Source: Thermodesulfobacteriota bacterium (GTDB taxonomy: Bacteria > Desulfobacterota > WTBG01 > CAIYCZ01 > CAIRTM01). From it: a stretch of DNA of 35,281 nt. Where the stretch lies: positions 1 through 35,281 of the forward strand of contig JANQFE010000115.1 in the NCBI GenBank assembly GCA_028278025.1, in the 5' to 3' direction. Below, piece after piece: positions 26,890 through 35,111 of this stretch. The number at the start of each line of letters is the position of its first letter. Position 1 is the first letter of the stretch. The notes under the pieces are model-generated. The model was not told the origin of the DNA. It worked only from the letters and a program-made list of their open reading frames with translations, and searched no databases. The translations under genes and the position numbers were made by a program.

Positions 26890-27348
26890 GTGTCAAAAAT
26901 AAAATCAAAAGGTGTGGAAAAAAGAAAATTTTTTCGACTTGAGCTTCCTCTGCAGGTAACGGTCAGGATATTAACCGAAGAGGGGGTTCCGGGAGGCATA
27001 CGGCCTCTGAAACTGAAGAGCAATAATATTTCTGAACAGGGGATCTGTCTTGAAACCAGACAGATTGTCGTTGACAGTGTGAATATCCTTTCCGGGTCTC
27101 CCGGGGCACGGGAAAACCTGTTGAATATGGAGATTGAGCTGGTTCCAGGAGAAGAGCCTGTTGTAGTAATAGGTGAAGTGTGCTGGTATGACGTGCTGCG
27201 TGAAACTGAGGAATTTATGTATCAAGTTGGGGTTGTTTTTTTGGAGTTTGAGGGCCATGCAAAAGAGCGCATTAAGCTTTTTTTGAAATCACATAAAGGC
27301 CAGGAAAGTTTAATCAGCAAAATCTCGGCGCTTTTTAAACACGATTAG
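26890..27348 (+). CDS. PilZ-domain protein (cyclic di-GMP receptor)
   Basis: The 152-residue protein has the PilZ c-di-GMP motifs RKFFR (RxxxR, residues 12-16) and NISEQG (N/DxSxxG), followed by the beta-barrel ending YQVGVVFLEF. It is soluble and is the only recognisable domain. The start is a GTG at 26890 after GGGGGGAAT, 11 nt behind rfaE2. Being in one transcript with pilB suggests it tunes pilus extension by c-di-GMP, but a direct contact is inference. Its TAG stop (27346-27348) lies within the left end of hairpin element B. Confidence 0.85.
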   Translation: MSKIKSKGVEKRKFFRLELPLQVTVRILTEEGVPGGIRPLKLKSNNISEQGICLETRQIVVDSVNILSGSPGARENLLNMEIELVPGEEPVVVIGEVCWYDVLRETEEFMYQVGVVFLEFEGHAKERIKLFLKSHKGQESLISKISALFKHD

Positions 27349-27611
27349 AGCCTTTCGCAAAAAAGCGCAGCCTCACAGTCGAGGCTGCGAAGGTCGATGC
27401 GTTTAAACCCCTTCACTTAATAATTTCAAAATGTGAAATTAATCTTACAGTTGAGTCGCACAGACTGATGCGTTTAAACTGCCTGCAGCTACGTGCTCGC
27501 TGGAATATCCGGAAGTTACTATATCGTCCATCGCTGGCAGCGCCGCAGCTGCGCTAACCACCTCAGCCTTGGCAGTGCACACGGGCTATAGAAAAAAGAG
27601 AAATGCTCTAG
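27345..27611. repeat. CTAG-bounded long hairpin element, copy B
   Basis: The left end TTAGAGCCTTTCGC pairs with the right end GAAATGCTCTAG. A local 9-bp hairpin CGCAGCCTC/GAGGCTGCG lies at the left. The core motif GCTACGTGCTCGCTGGAA ends at 27505; the right core motif is degenerate (GCTGGCAGCG at 27533). The right arm is nearly the same as in copy A. It is longer than the others because the CACAGTYGAG...GATGCGTTTAAAC segment occurs twice in its left half (ending near 27401 and 27480). Confidence 0.7.
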
Positions 27612-27816
27612 CATGTAACGCCGGCCTTTTGTGTTGCCTGTCCGTGAAAGGTTTATCCTTCGGTAATTCCTTAAAATTTTTTTATCAGCAGGTCTTCAGC
27701 AAACAGACGCATTTCATTGTCACAGGTCATGTTGATCTATGAGTGGTCCTTTACTCGTAAATCACCACCGATAATGGCTCGGATTAAATTTATTTTGTCG
27801 AAAAGTTTAATTTTTC

Positions 27817-27868
27817 TTGACAACACTATATATTGTATTCTATATAACAAATTCATACAATATAGGTG
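27817..27868 (+). promoter_or_regulatory. nrdD promoter with tandem NrdR boxes
   Basis: TTGACA at 27817-27822 and TATATA at 27841-27846 form a sigma-70-type promoter. Box 1, ACACTATATATTGT (27823-27836), closely matches the NrdR consensus and fills the spacer. Box 2, ATACAATATAGGTG (27855-27868), is weaker and starts 32 bp later, the usual spacing of about three helical turns. NrdR bound to dATP/ATP should repress here. The nrdR gene is not in this window. Confidence 0.8.
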
Positions 27869-27894
27869 ATTAAACGGTAATACAGGGGGTGAAT

Positions 27895-30012
27895 ATGGGA
27901 TCAATAGTTGAACTCAAAGAGCACAAGAACAATACAGAAAAACACAGCGAAACAACGGATTTAGCCCTTTTTGTCAGAACTTCAAGTGAAGACTTGGCTG
28001 GCTGGGATCGCCAAAGGATAATAGATGCCCTCATACGGGAGGCCCATGTAGATTCTGAGACAGCAGATGCGATCAGCCAAGAAGTCCAGGACATCATCAC
28101 CAATTCGAAAATCAAGTATATTACCGCACCGCTTATCAGGGAACTGGTTGACACAAAGCTCATTGAACGGGGACTTGAAGATGCCCGCAAAAAGCATACC
28201 CGTCTGGGTGTTCCGCTCTATGATGTGGACCAGCTTATCCTGCACCCCAACAAAGAAAATGCGAATGTTCCGCATGGTCCTGAAGCAACCAATCTTACGC
28301 TGGCAGAAGGCATAAAAAAAGAGTATGCTCTGCTGAAAGTCTTTTCACCTGAGGTCGGCGATGCCCACATGCGTGGAGATATTCACCTGCATGATCTCGG
28401 GTTTGTTGACAGGCCCTATTGTTCGGGCCAATCACTGGAATATATAAAAAAATTCGGCTTAAACCTGCCCAACTCCCTGTCTAATGCCAAGCCGGCCAAA
28501 CAGCCTGAAGTACTGCTGGCCCATATGGTCAAATTTGCAGCTGCATTGCAAAGCCATTTTGCCGGTGCGATCGGCTGGGATGCGGTTAATCTGTTTTTTG
28601 CACCGTATCTGGTAAAAAAAAGCGACAAGGAAGTATCCCAGCTGGCCCAGATGATGGTCTATGAGTTTTCTCAACAGGCGGTAGCCCGTGGTGGACAGGC
28701 CATTTTTACCGACATTAACCTGTACTGGGAAGTTCCAAAGCATTTTGAAGATGTACCTGCTATCGGTCCCGGGGGCAAGTTTACCGGTAAAACATATGGG
28801 GACTATGAAAAAGATGCCCAGCGCTTTGTCCGGGCCCTGTTCGAGGTGTATAAAGAGGGCGACGGCACCGGCCGACCGTTCTTTTTCCCAAAACCGCTTG
28901 TACATATCACAGAAAAATTTTTCAGAACCGACGGACATGAAGAATTTCTTATGCAAATATGTGATGTGGCCAGTGAGAAGGGAACTACCTACTTTGTTTT
29001 TGACCGCGGAGAAACGGCAAAAATTTCGGAGTGCTGCCGCTTGAGCTTCAAATTAAACGAAAGTGATCTCAATGATGCCAAAGAGCCGTGGCGGATGCGT
29101 TTTTGTGCTCTGCAAAATGTTACTATAAACCTGCCCCGCTTAGGACTGAAGAGCAAAGGAGATGATGCCGCCCTTTTTGCCCACTTAACATCTATGATAG
29201 AGTTGGCCGTCAAAGCCCATCTTGAAAAGAAGACCTTTATTGAAAGCCTGCTTAACCTAGGTGAAACAGGGCCGCTGGCTCTGTTGACAATGAACAAAGA
29301 TGGTAATCCTTATCTCAGGATGTTTAGAGCTTCCTATCTCATAGGAATGGTAGGTCTCAATGAGCTGGTACAGATTCATACCGGTGAAGAGCTCAACGAA
29401 TCAAAAAAGGCGCTTAAATTCGGACTTAAAGTGATTTCGCATATGAATCTTCTGTGCGATAAATACAGCAAGGAACATGGGATGCATTTTGTGCTGGAGC
29501 AGACTCCGGCTGAGAGTACGGCCTACCGTTTTGCCAAGCTTGATCTGCGGGATTTCCCAGAGGAGGCAAAAAGCTATGTTAAGGGTAGCATTCCTTTTGG
29601 TGAAATTTATTATACTAATTCCACTTGCCTGCCTGTTTCCTCACACGAAAACCCCATAGACCGGGTCACAACGGAAGGGCTTTTTCATCCCATTATCGAA
29701 GCAGGAGCAATTACCCATATTTGGCTGGGCGAGTCAAAGCCGTCCAAAGAATCACTGGCCAATTTTGTGGTTAAGGTGTTCAGGGAAACCCAGAATGATC
29801 AAATTGCATTTTCGCCTGAATTTACCAATTGTCTGCAGTGCCAACGTACGGTAAGAGGACTGCGGGATTCATGCCCGCTGTGCGGTTCAGAACAAGTTGA
29901 TGGAATCACCCGCATAACCGGCTATTTTACTAAAATATCAAGCTGGAACAAGGGTAAAATTGGCGAGCTAAAAGCCCGTAACAAAAACAAAGGCAGTTTT
30001 GTTAAAAAATAG
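27895..30012 (+). CDS. nrdD: Anaerobic (class III) ribonucleoside-triphosphate reductase
   Basis: The 705-residue glycyl-radical enzyme has an N-terminal ATP-cone (about 20-115) for allosteric control and the catalytic barrel with two adjacent cysteines in SECCRL (380-381). A zinc site follows, CLQC (646, 649) and CPLC (660, 663), then a radical-glycine region RITGYFTKISSWNKGK (Gly near 676). It makes deoxynucleotides without oxygen. The ATG at 27895 has AGGGGG 5 nt upstream; a GTG at 27889 overlaps that SD. The redoxin gene directly downstream suggests it belongs to the subgroup that draws electrons from a redoxin instead of formate. NrdR boxes precede it. Confidence 0.95.
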   Translation: MGSIVELKEHKNNTEKHSETTDLALFVRTSSEDLAGWDRQRIIDALIREAHVDSETADAISQEVQDIITNSKIKYITAPLIRELVDTKLIERGLEDARKKHTRLGVPLYDVDQLILHPNKENANVPHGPEATNLTLAEGIKKEYALLKVFSPEVGDAHMRGDIHLHDLGFVDRPYCSGQSLEYIKKFGLNLPNSLSNAKPAKQPEVLLAHMVKFAAALQSHFAGAIGWDAVNLFFAPYLVKKSDKEVSQLAQMMVYEFSQQAVARGGQAIFTDINLYWEVPKHFEDVPAIGPGGKFTGKTYGDYEKDAQRFVRALFEVYKEGDGTGRPFFFPKPLVHITEKFFRTDGHEEFLMQICDVASEKGTTYFVFDRGETAKISECCRLSFKLNESDLNDAKEPWRMRFCALQNVTINLPRLGLKSKGDDAALFAHLTSMIELAVKAHLEKKTFIESLLNLGETGPLALLTMNKDGNPYLRMFRASYLIGMVGLNELVQIHTGEELNESKKALKFGLKVISHMNLLCDKYSKEHGMHFVLEQTPAESTAYRFAKLDLRDFPEEAKSYVKGSIPFGEIYYTNSTCLPVSSHENPIDRVTTEGLFHPIIEAGAITHIWLGESKPSKESLANFVVKVFRETQNDQIAFSPEFTNCLQCQRTVRGLRDSCPLCGSEQVDGITRITGYFTKISSWNKGKIGELKARNKNKGSFVKK

Positions 30013-30020
30013 GAGTCTCT

Positions 30021-30284
30021 ATGGGGGTTATTAAACTTTTCGTGCAGAGCACATGCGTCAAGTGTCCACAGGCCAAGCAGATGGGCACTGTTTTACAACA
30101 GGAAGGATATCGGGTTGAAGAATATGATGTTGAGACTGCCGATGGTCTGGCAGAAGCTTCGTTTTATAGTGTGCAGGCAACCCCCACGTTTATCCTGGAA
30201 GACCAGGATGAAAATACCGTTGCAGATTTCAGGGGAAAAATTCCTTCACTTGATACGGTTAAGCAGCTTTTAAGCTGTACTTAA
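30021..30284 (+). CDS. Glutaredoxin/thioredoxin-like protein
   Basis: The 87-residue protein has a thioredoxin fold pattern: KLFVQSTCVKCPQAKQM with a CVKC active site near the N terminus, and the cis-proline region VQATPTFIL. It starts 8 nt after nrdD and precedes nrdG. The position fits a dedicated electron donor that re-reduces the NrdD active-site cysteines; this role is known for some class III reductases and inferred here. Confidence 0.85.
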   Translation: MGVIKLFVQSTCVKCPQAKQMGTVLQQEGYRVEEYDVETADGLAEASFYSVQATPTFILEDQDENTVADFRGKIPSLDTVKQLLSCT

Positions 30285-30313
30285 ATCTTAATGTAACAAA
30301 GTATACAGCGCCG

Positions 30314-31018
30314 ATGGCACTACAACACAACCTCCCCATTAAAGGGTTTATTGAAACCTCCTTTGTTGACTGGCACGGTAAACTATGTGCCGTTATTGTG
30401 CTGCCTCACTGTAATTTCAGATGCCGCTATTGCCATAATACTGATCTGGTCCTGCGGCCTGAAATGCTTCAGGATATAGACTTCGGCAGTATCCTGAAAA
30501 GGCTTGCGCAGCTGAAAGGCTGGGTCGATGGTGTGTGTATATCCGGAGGTGAGCCCACGCTGCATACTTTTTTACCTGACATACTGGCTGTTTTGAAGCA
30601 ACAGGGCTTTCTGACAAAACTGGATACCAACGGAAGCAGCCCCACACTGCTTCAGGCCCTGATAGATGAAGGGCTTGTTGATTATGTTGCAATGGATATT
30701 AAGTCCTCTCTTGATGAAGACAGCTATTGCAACATTACCCAAACCCCGCATATGCTGAAAACAATCAAAAAAAGTATCAATATCTTAAAGACAGGCACGG
30801 CTCAGCATGAATTTAGATTTACGGTTGTGCCGTCTTTGCATTATCCCGAAGATGTATACAGGGTAGCAAAGCAGCTCAATGGTGCTGCCCGTCTGCGCAT
30901 TCAAAATTTTAATCCTCAGGAAACGCTTGACCCTGATTTAAAATCTCTGACACCCTTATCTGATAAGGACATTGCCCATATCCAAAAACGGGTCGACCAG
31001 CTTATTTCCATCCACTAA
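30314..31018 (+). CDS. nrdG: Anaerobic ribonucleotide reductase activase (radical SAM)
   Basis: The 234-residue protein has the radical-SAM cluster motif CNFRCRYC (CxxxCxxC), followed by ISGGEPTLH and LDTNGSSP, as in NrdG/PflA activases. It uses S-adenosylmethionine and a 4Fe-4S cluster to place the glycyl radical on NrdD. The ATG at 30314 has no good SD, but the N terminus (KGFIETSFVDWHGKLCAVIV) matches the family. It is third in the nrdD-redoxin-nrdG operon. Hairpin element C begins 16 nt after the stop. Confidence 0.93.
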   Translation: MALQHNLPIKGFIETSFVDWHGKLCAVIVLPHCNFRCRYCHNTDLVLRPEMLQDIDFGSILKRLAQLKGWVDGVCISGGEPTLHTFLPDILAVLKQQGFLTKLDTNGSSPTLLQALIDEGLVDYVAMDIKSSLDEDSYCNITQTPHMLKTIKKSINILKTGTAQHEFRFTVVPSLHYPEDVYRVAKQLNGAARLRIQNFNPQETLDPDLKSLTPLSDKDIAHIQKRVDQLISIH

Positions 31019-31034
31019 TTTATTCTATTATATT

Positions 31035-31253
31035 CTAGCCCGCATTATTCATGACTCTTAGCAGACAGCCTGCGGCATCAGGTTGCCTGCCCAGGCTATG
31101 TGCTCGCAAAAACGGTTGTTTTCTTGATTACCAGACATCGCTCGCACCGTCTTTGCAGCCCTACCTGATGCCGCAGGCGTGCTGGCAGGTTTCATTGTAG
31201 TAAACACGAGGGCATAGTGCGTTGACTACCTGCTGATGAATAATGCGGGCTAG
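31035..31253. repeat. CTAG-bounded long hairpin element, copy C
   Basis: The ends CTAGCCCGCATTATTCAT (31035-31052) and ATGAATAATGCGGGCTAG (31236-31253) are perfect complements over 18 bp. An inner stem GCCTGCGGCATCAGGT (31068-31083) pairs perfectly with ACCTGATGCCGCAGGC (31163-31178). The loop carries the family core GGCTATGTGCTCGC (31094-31107) and ATCGCTCGCACCG (31137-31149). The arms have no sequence similarity to copies A, B or D outside CTAG. Confidence 0.75.
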
Positions 31254-31259
31254 CCCTGT

Positions 31260-31300
31260 GCAAAGGCCCGTTTTTTTTTAAACGAGCCTTTGCTTTATTT
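31260..31300 (+). terminator. Rho-independent terminator of the nrd operon
   Basis: GCAAAGGCCCGTTT (31260-31273) pairs with AAACGAGCCTTTGC (31280-31293) with one mismatch, then TTTATTT. It follows hairpin C by 6 nt, so C is probably part of the nrd transcript. Confidence 0.85.
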
Positions 31301-31440
31301 ACTTTCCAAAGAGAATATGCTAGATTTTATTTTTTGATTGCGGGCATATAATAAAGCCTGCTCCTTATAGACAGAAAGGGCCTGATCCAGTATCTATGGT
31401 GCAGGCAGACATATTGTAAAGCTCAATTATAAACAACACA

Positions 31441-31896
31441 TTGCGTCAAGTGCAGGAAGAACTGTTTATGCGGGCCGCCCTGGATGAGGCCTGCACGGCC
31501 CTTACACAGCACGAAGTCCCCATTGGGGCTGTTCTGGTCACAAAGGGTGAGATTATTGCAAGGGGGCACAATCAATCAATTACAACCAGGGACCCTACTG
31601 CCCATGCAGAAATGGTCGTTATCCGACAGGCGGGCAGCAGGCTGGGTAACTATCGCCTGACAGACGCAGAACTCTATGTGACGGTTGAGCCATGCATTAT
31701 GTGCATGGGCGCTATTGTGCATGCCCGGCTAAAAAAACTTTTTTTCGGCTGTTGCGACCCCCGCACAGGTGCAGCCGGATCTGTTTTTGATTTTTCCCGT
31801 GACCCCCGTTTGAACCACAGCGTTACGGTGAATAAAGGAATGCTTGCACAGGAGTGTCAGAGCCTGATACAGAATTTTTTTAAAGATAAACGTTAG
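31441..31896 (+). CDS. tadA: tRNA-specific adenosine deaminase
   Basis: The 151-residue zinc deaminase has HAEMVVIRQA (zinc His and catalytic Glu) and VEPCIMCMGAIVHARL (zinc cysteines), the TadA signature. It converts A34 to inosine in tRNA-Arg(ACG). The start is uncertain: the TTG at 31441 keeps the first helix before FMRAAL, as in E. coli TadA, but lacks an SD, while the ATG at 31468 has AGGAAG about 9 nt upstream. The upstream gap (31301-31440) contains a TATAAT at 31347-31352 with no good -35. Confidence 0.92.
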   Translation: MRQVQEELFMRAALDEACTALTQHEVPIGAVLVTKGEIIARGHNQSITTRDPTAHAEMVVIRQAGSRLGNYRLTDAELYVTVEPCIMCMGAIVHARLKKLFFGCCDPRTGAAGSVFDFSRDPRLNHSVTVNKGMLAQECQSLIQNFFKDKR

Positions 31897-31906
31897 CTAT
31901 GTGTAT

Positions 31907-31997
<91 letters not shown>

Positions 31998-32052
31998 TTG
32001 TATTTTGTCACAGGCTTCAGAAAGTTATGAGATGGCAGACTTTATCAAGTAT

Positions 32053-32148
32053 TAGCCGGATCCCAGACAACGAATAAGTTGCGAACCCCGCCAGGTCCGG
32101 AAGGAAGCAACGGTAGCGATGAGTTCGTGTGTTTGGTGTATCCGGCTA
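32053..32148 (+). ncRNA. ffs: Bacterial small signal recognition particle RNA (4.5S)
   Basis: The terminal stem TAGCCGGAT (32053-32061) pairs with ATCCGGCTA (32140-32148), and the apical domain contains CCAGGTCCGGAAGGAAGCAA, the conserved Ffh-binding loop with its GGAA tetraloop. The length, 96 nt, is normal. Its position next to dnaX is a common bacterial arrangement. Confidence 0.95.
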
Positions 32149-32196
32149 TTTATTGTCTTCATGAAAAACTCTAAATAATTTTTTCACATATATATA

Positions 32197-33846
32197 ATGG
32201 CATACCAGGTAATAGCCCGCAAATGCCGGCCTCAGACATTTGAAGAGGTCATAGGCCAAAAACATGTTACCCAGACACTTACTAATGCTCTTAAAAACGA
32301 GCGAATTGCGCATGCCTTCCTTTTTACAGGTGAACGGGGTGTAGGGAAAACGTCTGTGGCCCGGATACTGGCAAAAGCTTTAAATTGTCATACGGGCCTG
32401 ACAGCCAGTCCCTGTGGTGCCTGCATATCCTGCACTGAGATAACCGACGGTCACGCAATTGATGTCCATGAAATAGACGGTGCCTCAAATACCGGTGTTG
32501 ACGATATCAGAGCTCTGCGAGAAAGTGTAAAATATCAACCAGCCCGTGACCGGTATAAAATTTATATTATTGATGAAGTCCACATGCTTTCCACCTCTGC
32601 CTTTAATGCACTACTGAAAACTCTTGAAGAGCCCCCCGGCCATATCGTTTTTATCTTCGCGACCACAGAACCACATAAAATTCCTGATACCATTATATCC
32701 AGATGCCTCCGGTTCGACTTTAAAAGAATTTCTGCCCGTGAGATTGCCAAACACCTTGAAACTATTGTCGGGTCTGAAAGTGTCCAGATCAGCTCACAGG
32801 GCCTTTTACTTATCGCCCGGGAGTCCGAAGGCAGTATGCGCGATGCACAAACAATTCTGGAGCGTGCTATCTCCTATTGCGGCGGCAAGATTACAGATTC
32901 CGGCTTAGAGGAGTTGCTGGGACATATAGACCGCAGACATGTCTATAACATAATTGAGGCAGTTTTTTCTGAAGATGCCCAGGCCTGCATGGAAGCTTTC
33001 ACTGAACTGTATAATCTGGGGCTGGATTTGAGACAGTTTTACTATAGTTTTTTAGAGCAGCTGCGCAACATAATGGTGGTCAAAACCGTCAAGAACGCTG
33101 CGCAGCTGATAGAACTGGCAGACGAGGATATTAAGAAACTTACAGAATGTGCTGAGCGCATCTCGCGTGAACAGCTTCAGCAGTGTTTCAGACTGTGGTT
33201 CTGTGCAGAAGGTGAACTGCTCAAATCTGCTTTTCCAAAGATTGCCCTTGAGATGTGCTTGCTTGAAATGGTATATATTAAACGGTCGATCTGTATTGAT
33301 GAAATTGTTTCGAGGATAGAAACGCTGCAAACCAGCCTCGCTAGCTCTGTCAGCACATCTCAGATCAAGCATGCTTCAGCAGGCAGGCCCCAGCCGTCGC
33401 GGTTAGAAGAACATAATGCCGCAGGTTTTTCGCAGGCACCAGCAGCAGAAACACCTGTACAGGAGCAACCTGCAGCAAGCAGCGACGCTGCGGCCTTTAT
33501 GGCTTTTGTACGCAAGAATCATTTGCCGACGGCTTCAATTCTAGAACATGGATCTATCGAGCTGGGCGAGAACAACGAGGTAAGGATCCTGTTTCCGATG
33601 GGTTCTTTCTTCCTTGACAAGATAAAGGAGCCTGACACAGAAAACAGGATTAGACAGCTGGGTGTTGAGTTTTTCAACAAGGATGTTAATCTGGTAATTG
33701 AGGCTTCATCAAAAAAAGAATCTTCTGAAAGCGGGGAGAAAAAACTGAACAGAAAACGTGAACAGGATACGCTGCATAATCCGATTATTCAGAAAATAAT
33801 AAAAACATTTAATGGTAAAATAGTTAAAATAAATACAGATATCTAA
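32197..33846 (+). CDS. dnaX: DNA polymerase III subunit gamma/tau (clamp loader)
   Basis: The 549-residue protein begins MAYQVIARKCRPQTFEEVIGQ, the canonical DnaX N terminus. It has Walker A GERGVGKT (45-52), zinc cysteines 64, 73, 76 and 79 (CGACISC), Walker B IIDEVHM (about 124-130), sensor 1 FATTEPH and the SRC arginine-finger segment (about 169). The C-terminal part, after about 370, is low-complexity and then a short conserved domain. It loads the beta clamp at the replication fork. No ribosome-binding site is visible before the ATG. A run of seven A at 33711-33717 sits in a slippery register. It begins the dnaX-ybaB-recR cluster. Confidence 0.96.
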   Translation: MAYQVIARKCRPQTFEEVIGQKHVTQTLTNALKNERIAHAFLFTGERGVGKTSVARILAKALNCHTGLTASPCGACISCTEITDGHAIDVHEIDGASNTGVDDIRALRESVKYQPARDRYKIYIIDEVHMLSTSAFNALLKTLEEPPGHIVFIFATTEPHKIPDTIISRCLRFDFKRISAREIAKHLETIVGSESVQISSQGLLLIARESEGSMRDAQTILERAISYCGGKITDSGLEELLGHIDRRHVYNIIEAVFSEDAQACMEAFTELYNLGLDLRQFYYSFLEQLRNIMVVKTVKNAAQLIELADEDIKKLTECAERISREQLQQCFRLWFCAEGELLKSAFPKIALEMCLLEMVYIKRSICIDEIVSRIETLQTSLASSVSTSQIKHASAGRPQPSRLEEHNAAGFSQAPAAETPVQEQPAASSDAAAFMAFVRKNHLPTASILEHGSIELGENNEVRILFPMGSFFLDKIKEPDTENRIRQLGVEFFNKDVNLVIEASSKKESSESGEKKLNRKREQDTLHNPIIQKIIKTFNGKIVKINTDI

Positions 33847-33942
33847 AACCCCGAGTACAGCGGGCAGGCGCTGAACAAATTATCAGGCGGGTGCCCGCAA
33901 GCAGACGGGCTCGTGCCGGCTATAACGGCTTTGGGGTTTTTT
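33846..33942 (+). terminator. Long palindromic, terminator-like structure between dnaX and ybaB
   Basis: AAACCCC just after the dnaX stop pairs with GGGGTTT at 33933-33939, inside which AGCGGGCA and TGCCGGCT can pair. A T run follows the right arm. It could be an attenuating terminator separating dnaX from ybaB-recR. It lacks CTAG ends and the GGCTAYGTGCTCGC core, so it does not belong to the hairpin family. Confidence 0.5.
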
Positions 33943-34004
33943 ATAAGCATTACATCACCTGCTTGTTAACACGGATATGTCTAAAGCTGCCGTGGGAGGA
34001 TTCA

Positions 34005-34316
34005 ATGAACTTAACCAATATGATGAAACAGGCCCAGAAACTACAGGAACAAATAACCAGGATACAGGAAGAACTGGCAGATAAAACAGTTGAGGCAACC
34101 GCCGCCGGCGGTATGGTAACGGTCGTTGCAAACGGTAAACAGGAAATTCTATCCATAAGCGTTTCCCCAGAGGTTGCCAAAACAGAGGATCTATCAATGC
34201 TTGAGGATTTAATAACTGCGGCGGTAAATGAAGCACTGCGTTCTTCTAAAGCGCTTCTACAGGAAGAACTTTCCAAGATTACCGGTGGCGTGCGTATACC
34301 GGGCATTACCATGTGA
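34005..34316 (+). CDS. ybaB: YbaB/EbfC nucleoid-associated protein
   Basis: The 103-residue protein has the family pattern: MNLTNMMKQAQKLQEQITRIQEELADKTVEATAAGGMVTVVANGKQEILSI, a helical dimerisation arm followed by a beta sheet, and an ending VRIPGITM. It binds DNA as a dimer. The ATG at 34005 follows GGGAGGA by 4 nt. It sits between dnaX and recR as in most bacteria. Confidence 0.95.
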   Translation: MNLTNMMKQAQKLQEQITRIQEELADKTVEATAAGGMVTVVANGKQEILSISVSPEVAKTEDLSMLEDLITAAVNEALRSSKALLQEELSKITGGVRIPGITM

Positions 34317-34324
34317 GGCCGACC

Positions 34325-34924
34325 GTGCACTCAAAAGACTCGATTAAGAAACTGGTAGGAAGTCTTTGCGAACTTCCGGGGATTGGTGAAAAGACAGCAA
34401 CCCGTCTGGCCCTGTATATTATCAACTGCCCCCAAGAAAACGCCAGGCAGTTAGCTCAGAGTATCATAGAGGCCCGGGAAAAAGTCCGGCTGTGCAGGCA
34501 ATGCTTTAATTATACAGAAACTGATTTGTGCGTGATATGTAAAGACCCCCACAGGGACGCACGTATTCTGTGTGTTGTCGAAACACCTGCCGACCTCATG
34601 TCGATAGAGAAATCAAACAGCTTTAAGGGGACATACCATGTGCTGCATGGTGCTATTGCACCCCTTGACGGTATCGGCCCGGACCAGTTGCGTATTAAAG
34701 AACTCATCCAGCGTATCAATCAGGGCAGCGTGAAGGAAGTGATTCTGGCTACCAATCCAACAATGAATGGAAATGCAACCGCTATCTACATTTCCGATCA
34801 GGTCACATCTGCTGAGATTCGTATTACCCGCATAGCCCAGGGAATTCCTGCGGGCGGTGATATAGGCTATGTTGATCAGATGACCTTAAAAAATGCCCTT
34901 GAAGGGCGTCGGACAATGAGCTAG
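34325..34924 (+). CDS. recR: Recombination mediator protein RecR
   Basis: The 199-residue protein has an N-terminal HhH (LCELPGIGEKTATRLALYI), a zinc finger (CRQCFNYTETDLCVIC), a Toprim domain (ILCVVETPADLMSIE) and the C-terminal GDIGYVDQMTLKNALEGRR. With RecF/RecO it loads RecA on gapped DNA. I chose GTG at 34325 because GAGG lies 6 nt upstream and the N-terminal length matches E. coli RecR; a GTG at 34313 overlapping the ybaB stop by 4 nt is the alternative. Its TAG stop (34922-34924) is part of the CTAG that opens hairpin element D. Confidence 0.95.
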   Translation: MHSKDSIKKLVGSLCELPGIGEKTATRLALYIINCPQENARQLAQSIIEAREKVRLCRQCFNYTETDLCVICKDPHRDARILCVVETPADLMSIEKSNSFKGTYHVLHGAIAPLDGIGPDQLRIKELIQRINQGSVKEVILATNPTMNGNATAIYISDQVTSAEIRITRIAQGIPAGGDIGYVDQMTLKNALEGRRTMS

Positions 34925-35111
34925 GACAGCGTCACATTTAAATTTGGAGGTAAAGATTGGGCGAGATCTTTAGTTTTGATTGCAGCGGGCTATGTGCTCG
35001 CTGGAACGACTGTCTCTTTATAGTATAGGCAATTGCTCACACCGCCCTTGCTGCTCAAAACCAAAGACCTTCACCGATGAACTGACAAATTAAAGTGTGA
35101 CGCTGTCCTAG
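34921..35111. repeat. CTAG-bounded long hairpin element, copy D
   Basis: CTAGGACAGCGTCACA (34921-34936) and TGTGACGCTGTCCTAG (35096-35111) are perfect complements. A further imperfect arm, AGATCTTTAGTTTTGA, pairs with TCAAAACCAAAGACCT. The core is GGCTATGTGCTCGCTGGAA (34988-35006) and GCTCACACCG (35035-35044), 47 nt apart. The left CTAG contains the recR stop codon. The right CTAG touches the IS630-type element. Confidence 0.75.

Noticed and set aside
27345..31253. Hairpins B and C as simple transcription terminators
   Set aside because: They have no T run after the outer stem, are 219-267 nt long with a conserved core, and C is followed by its own ordinary terminator.
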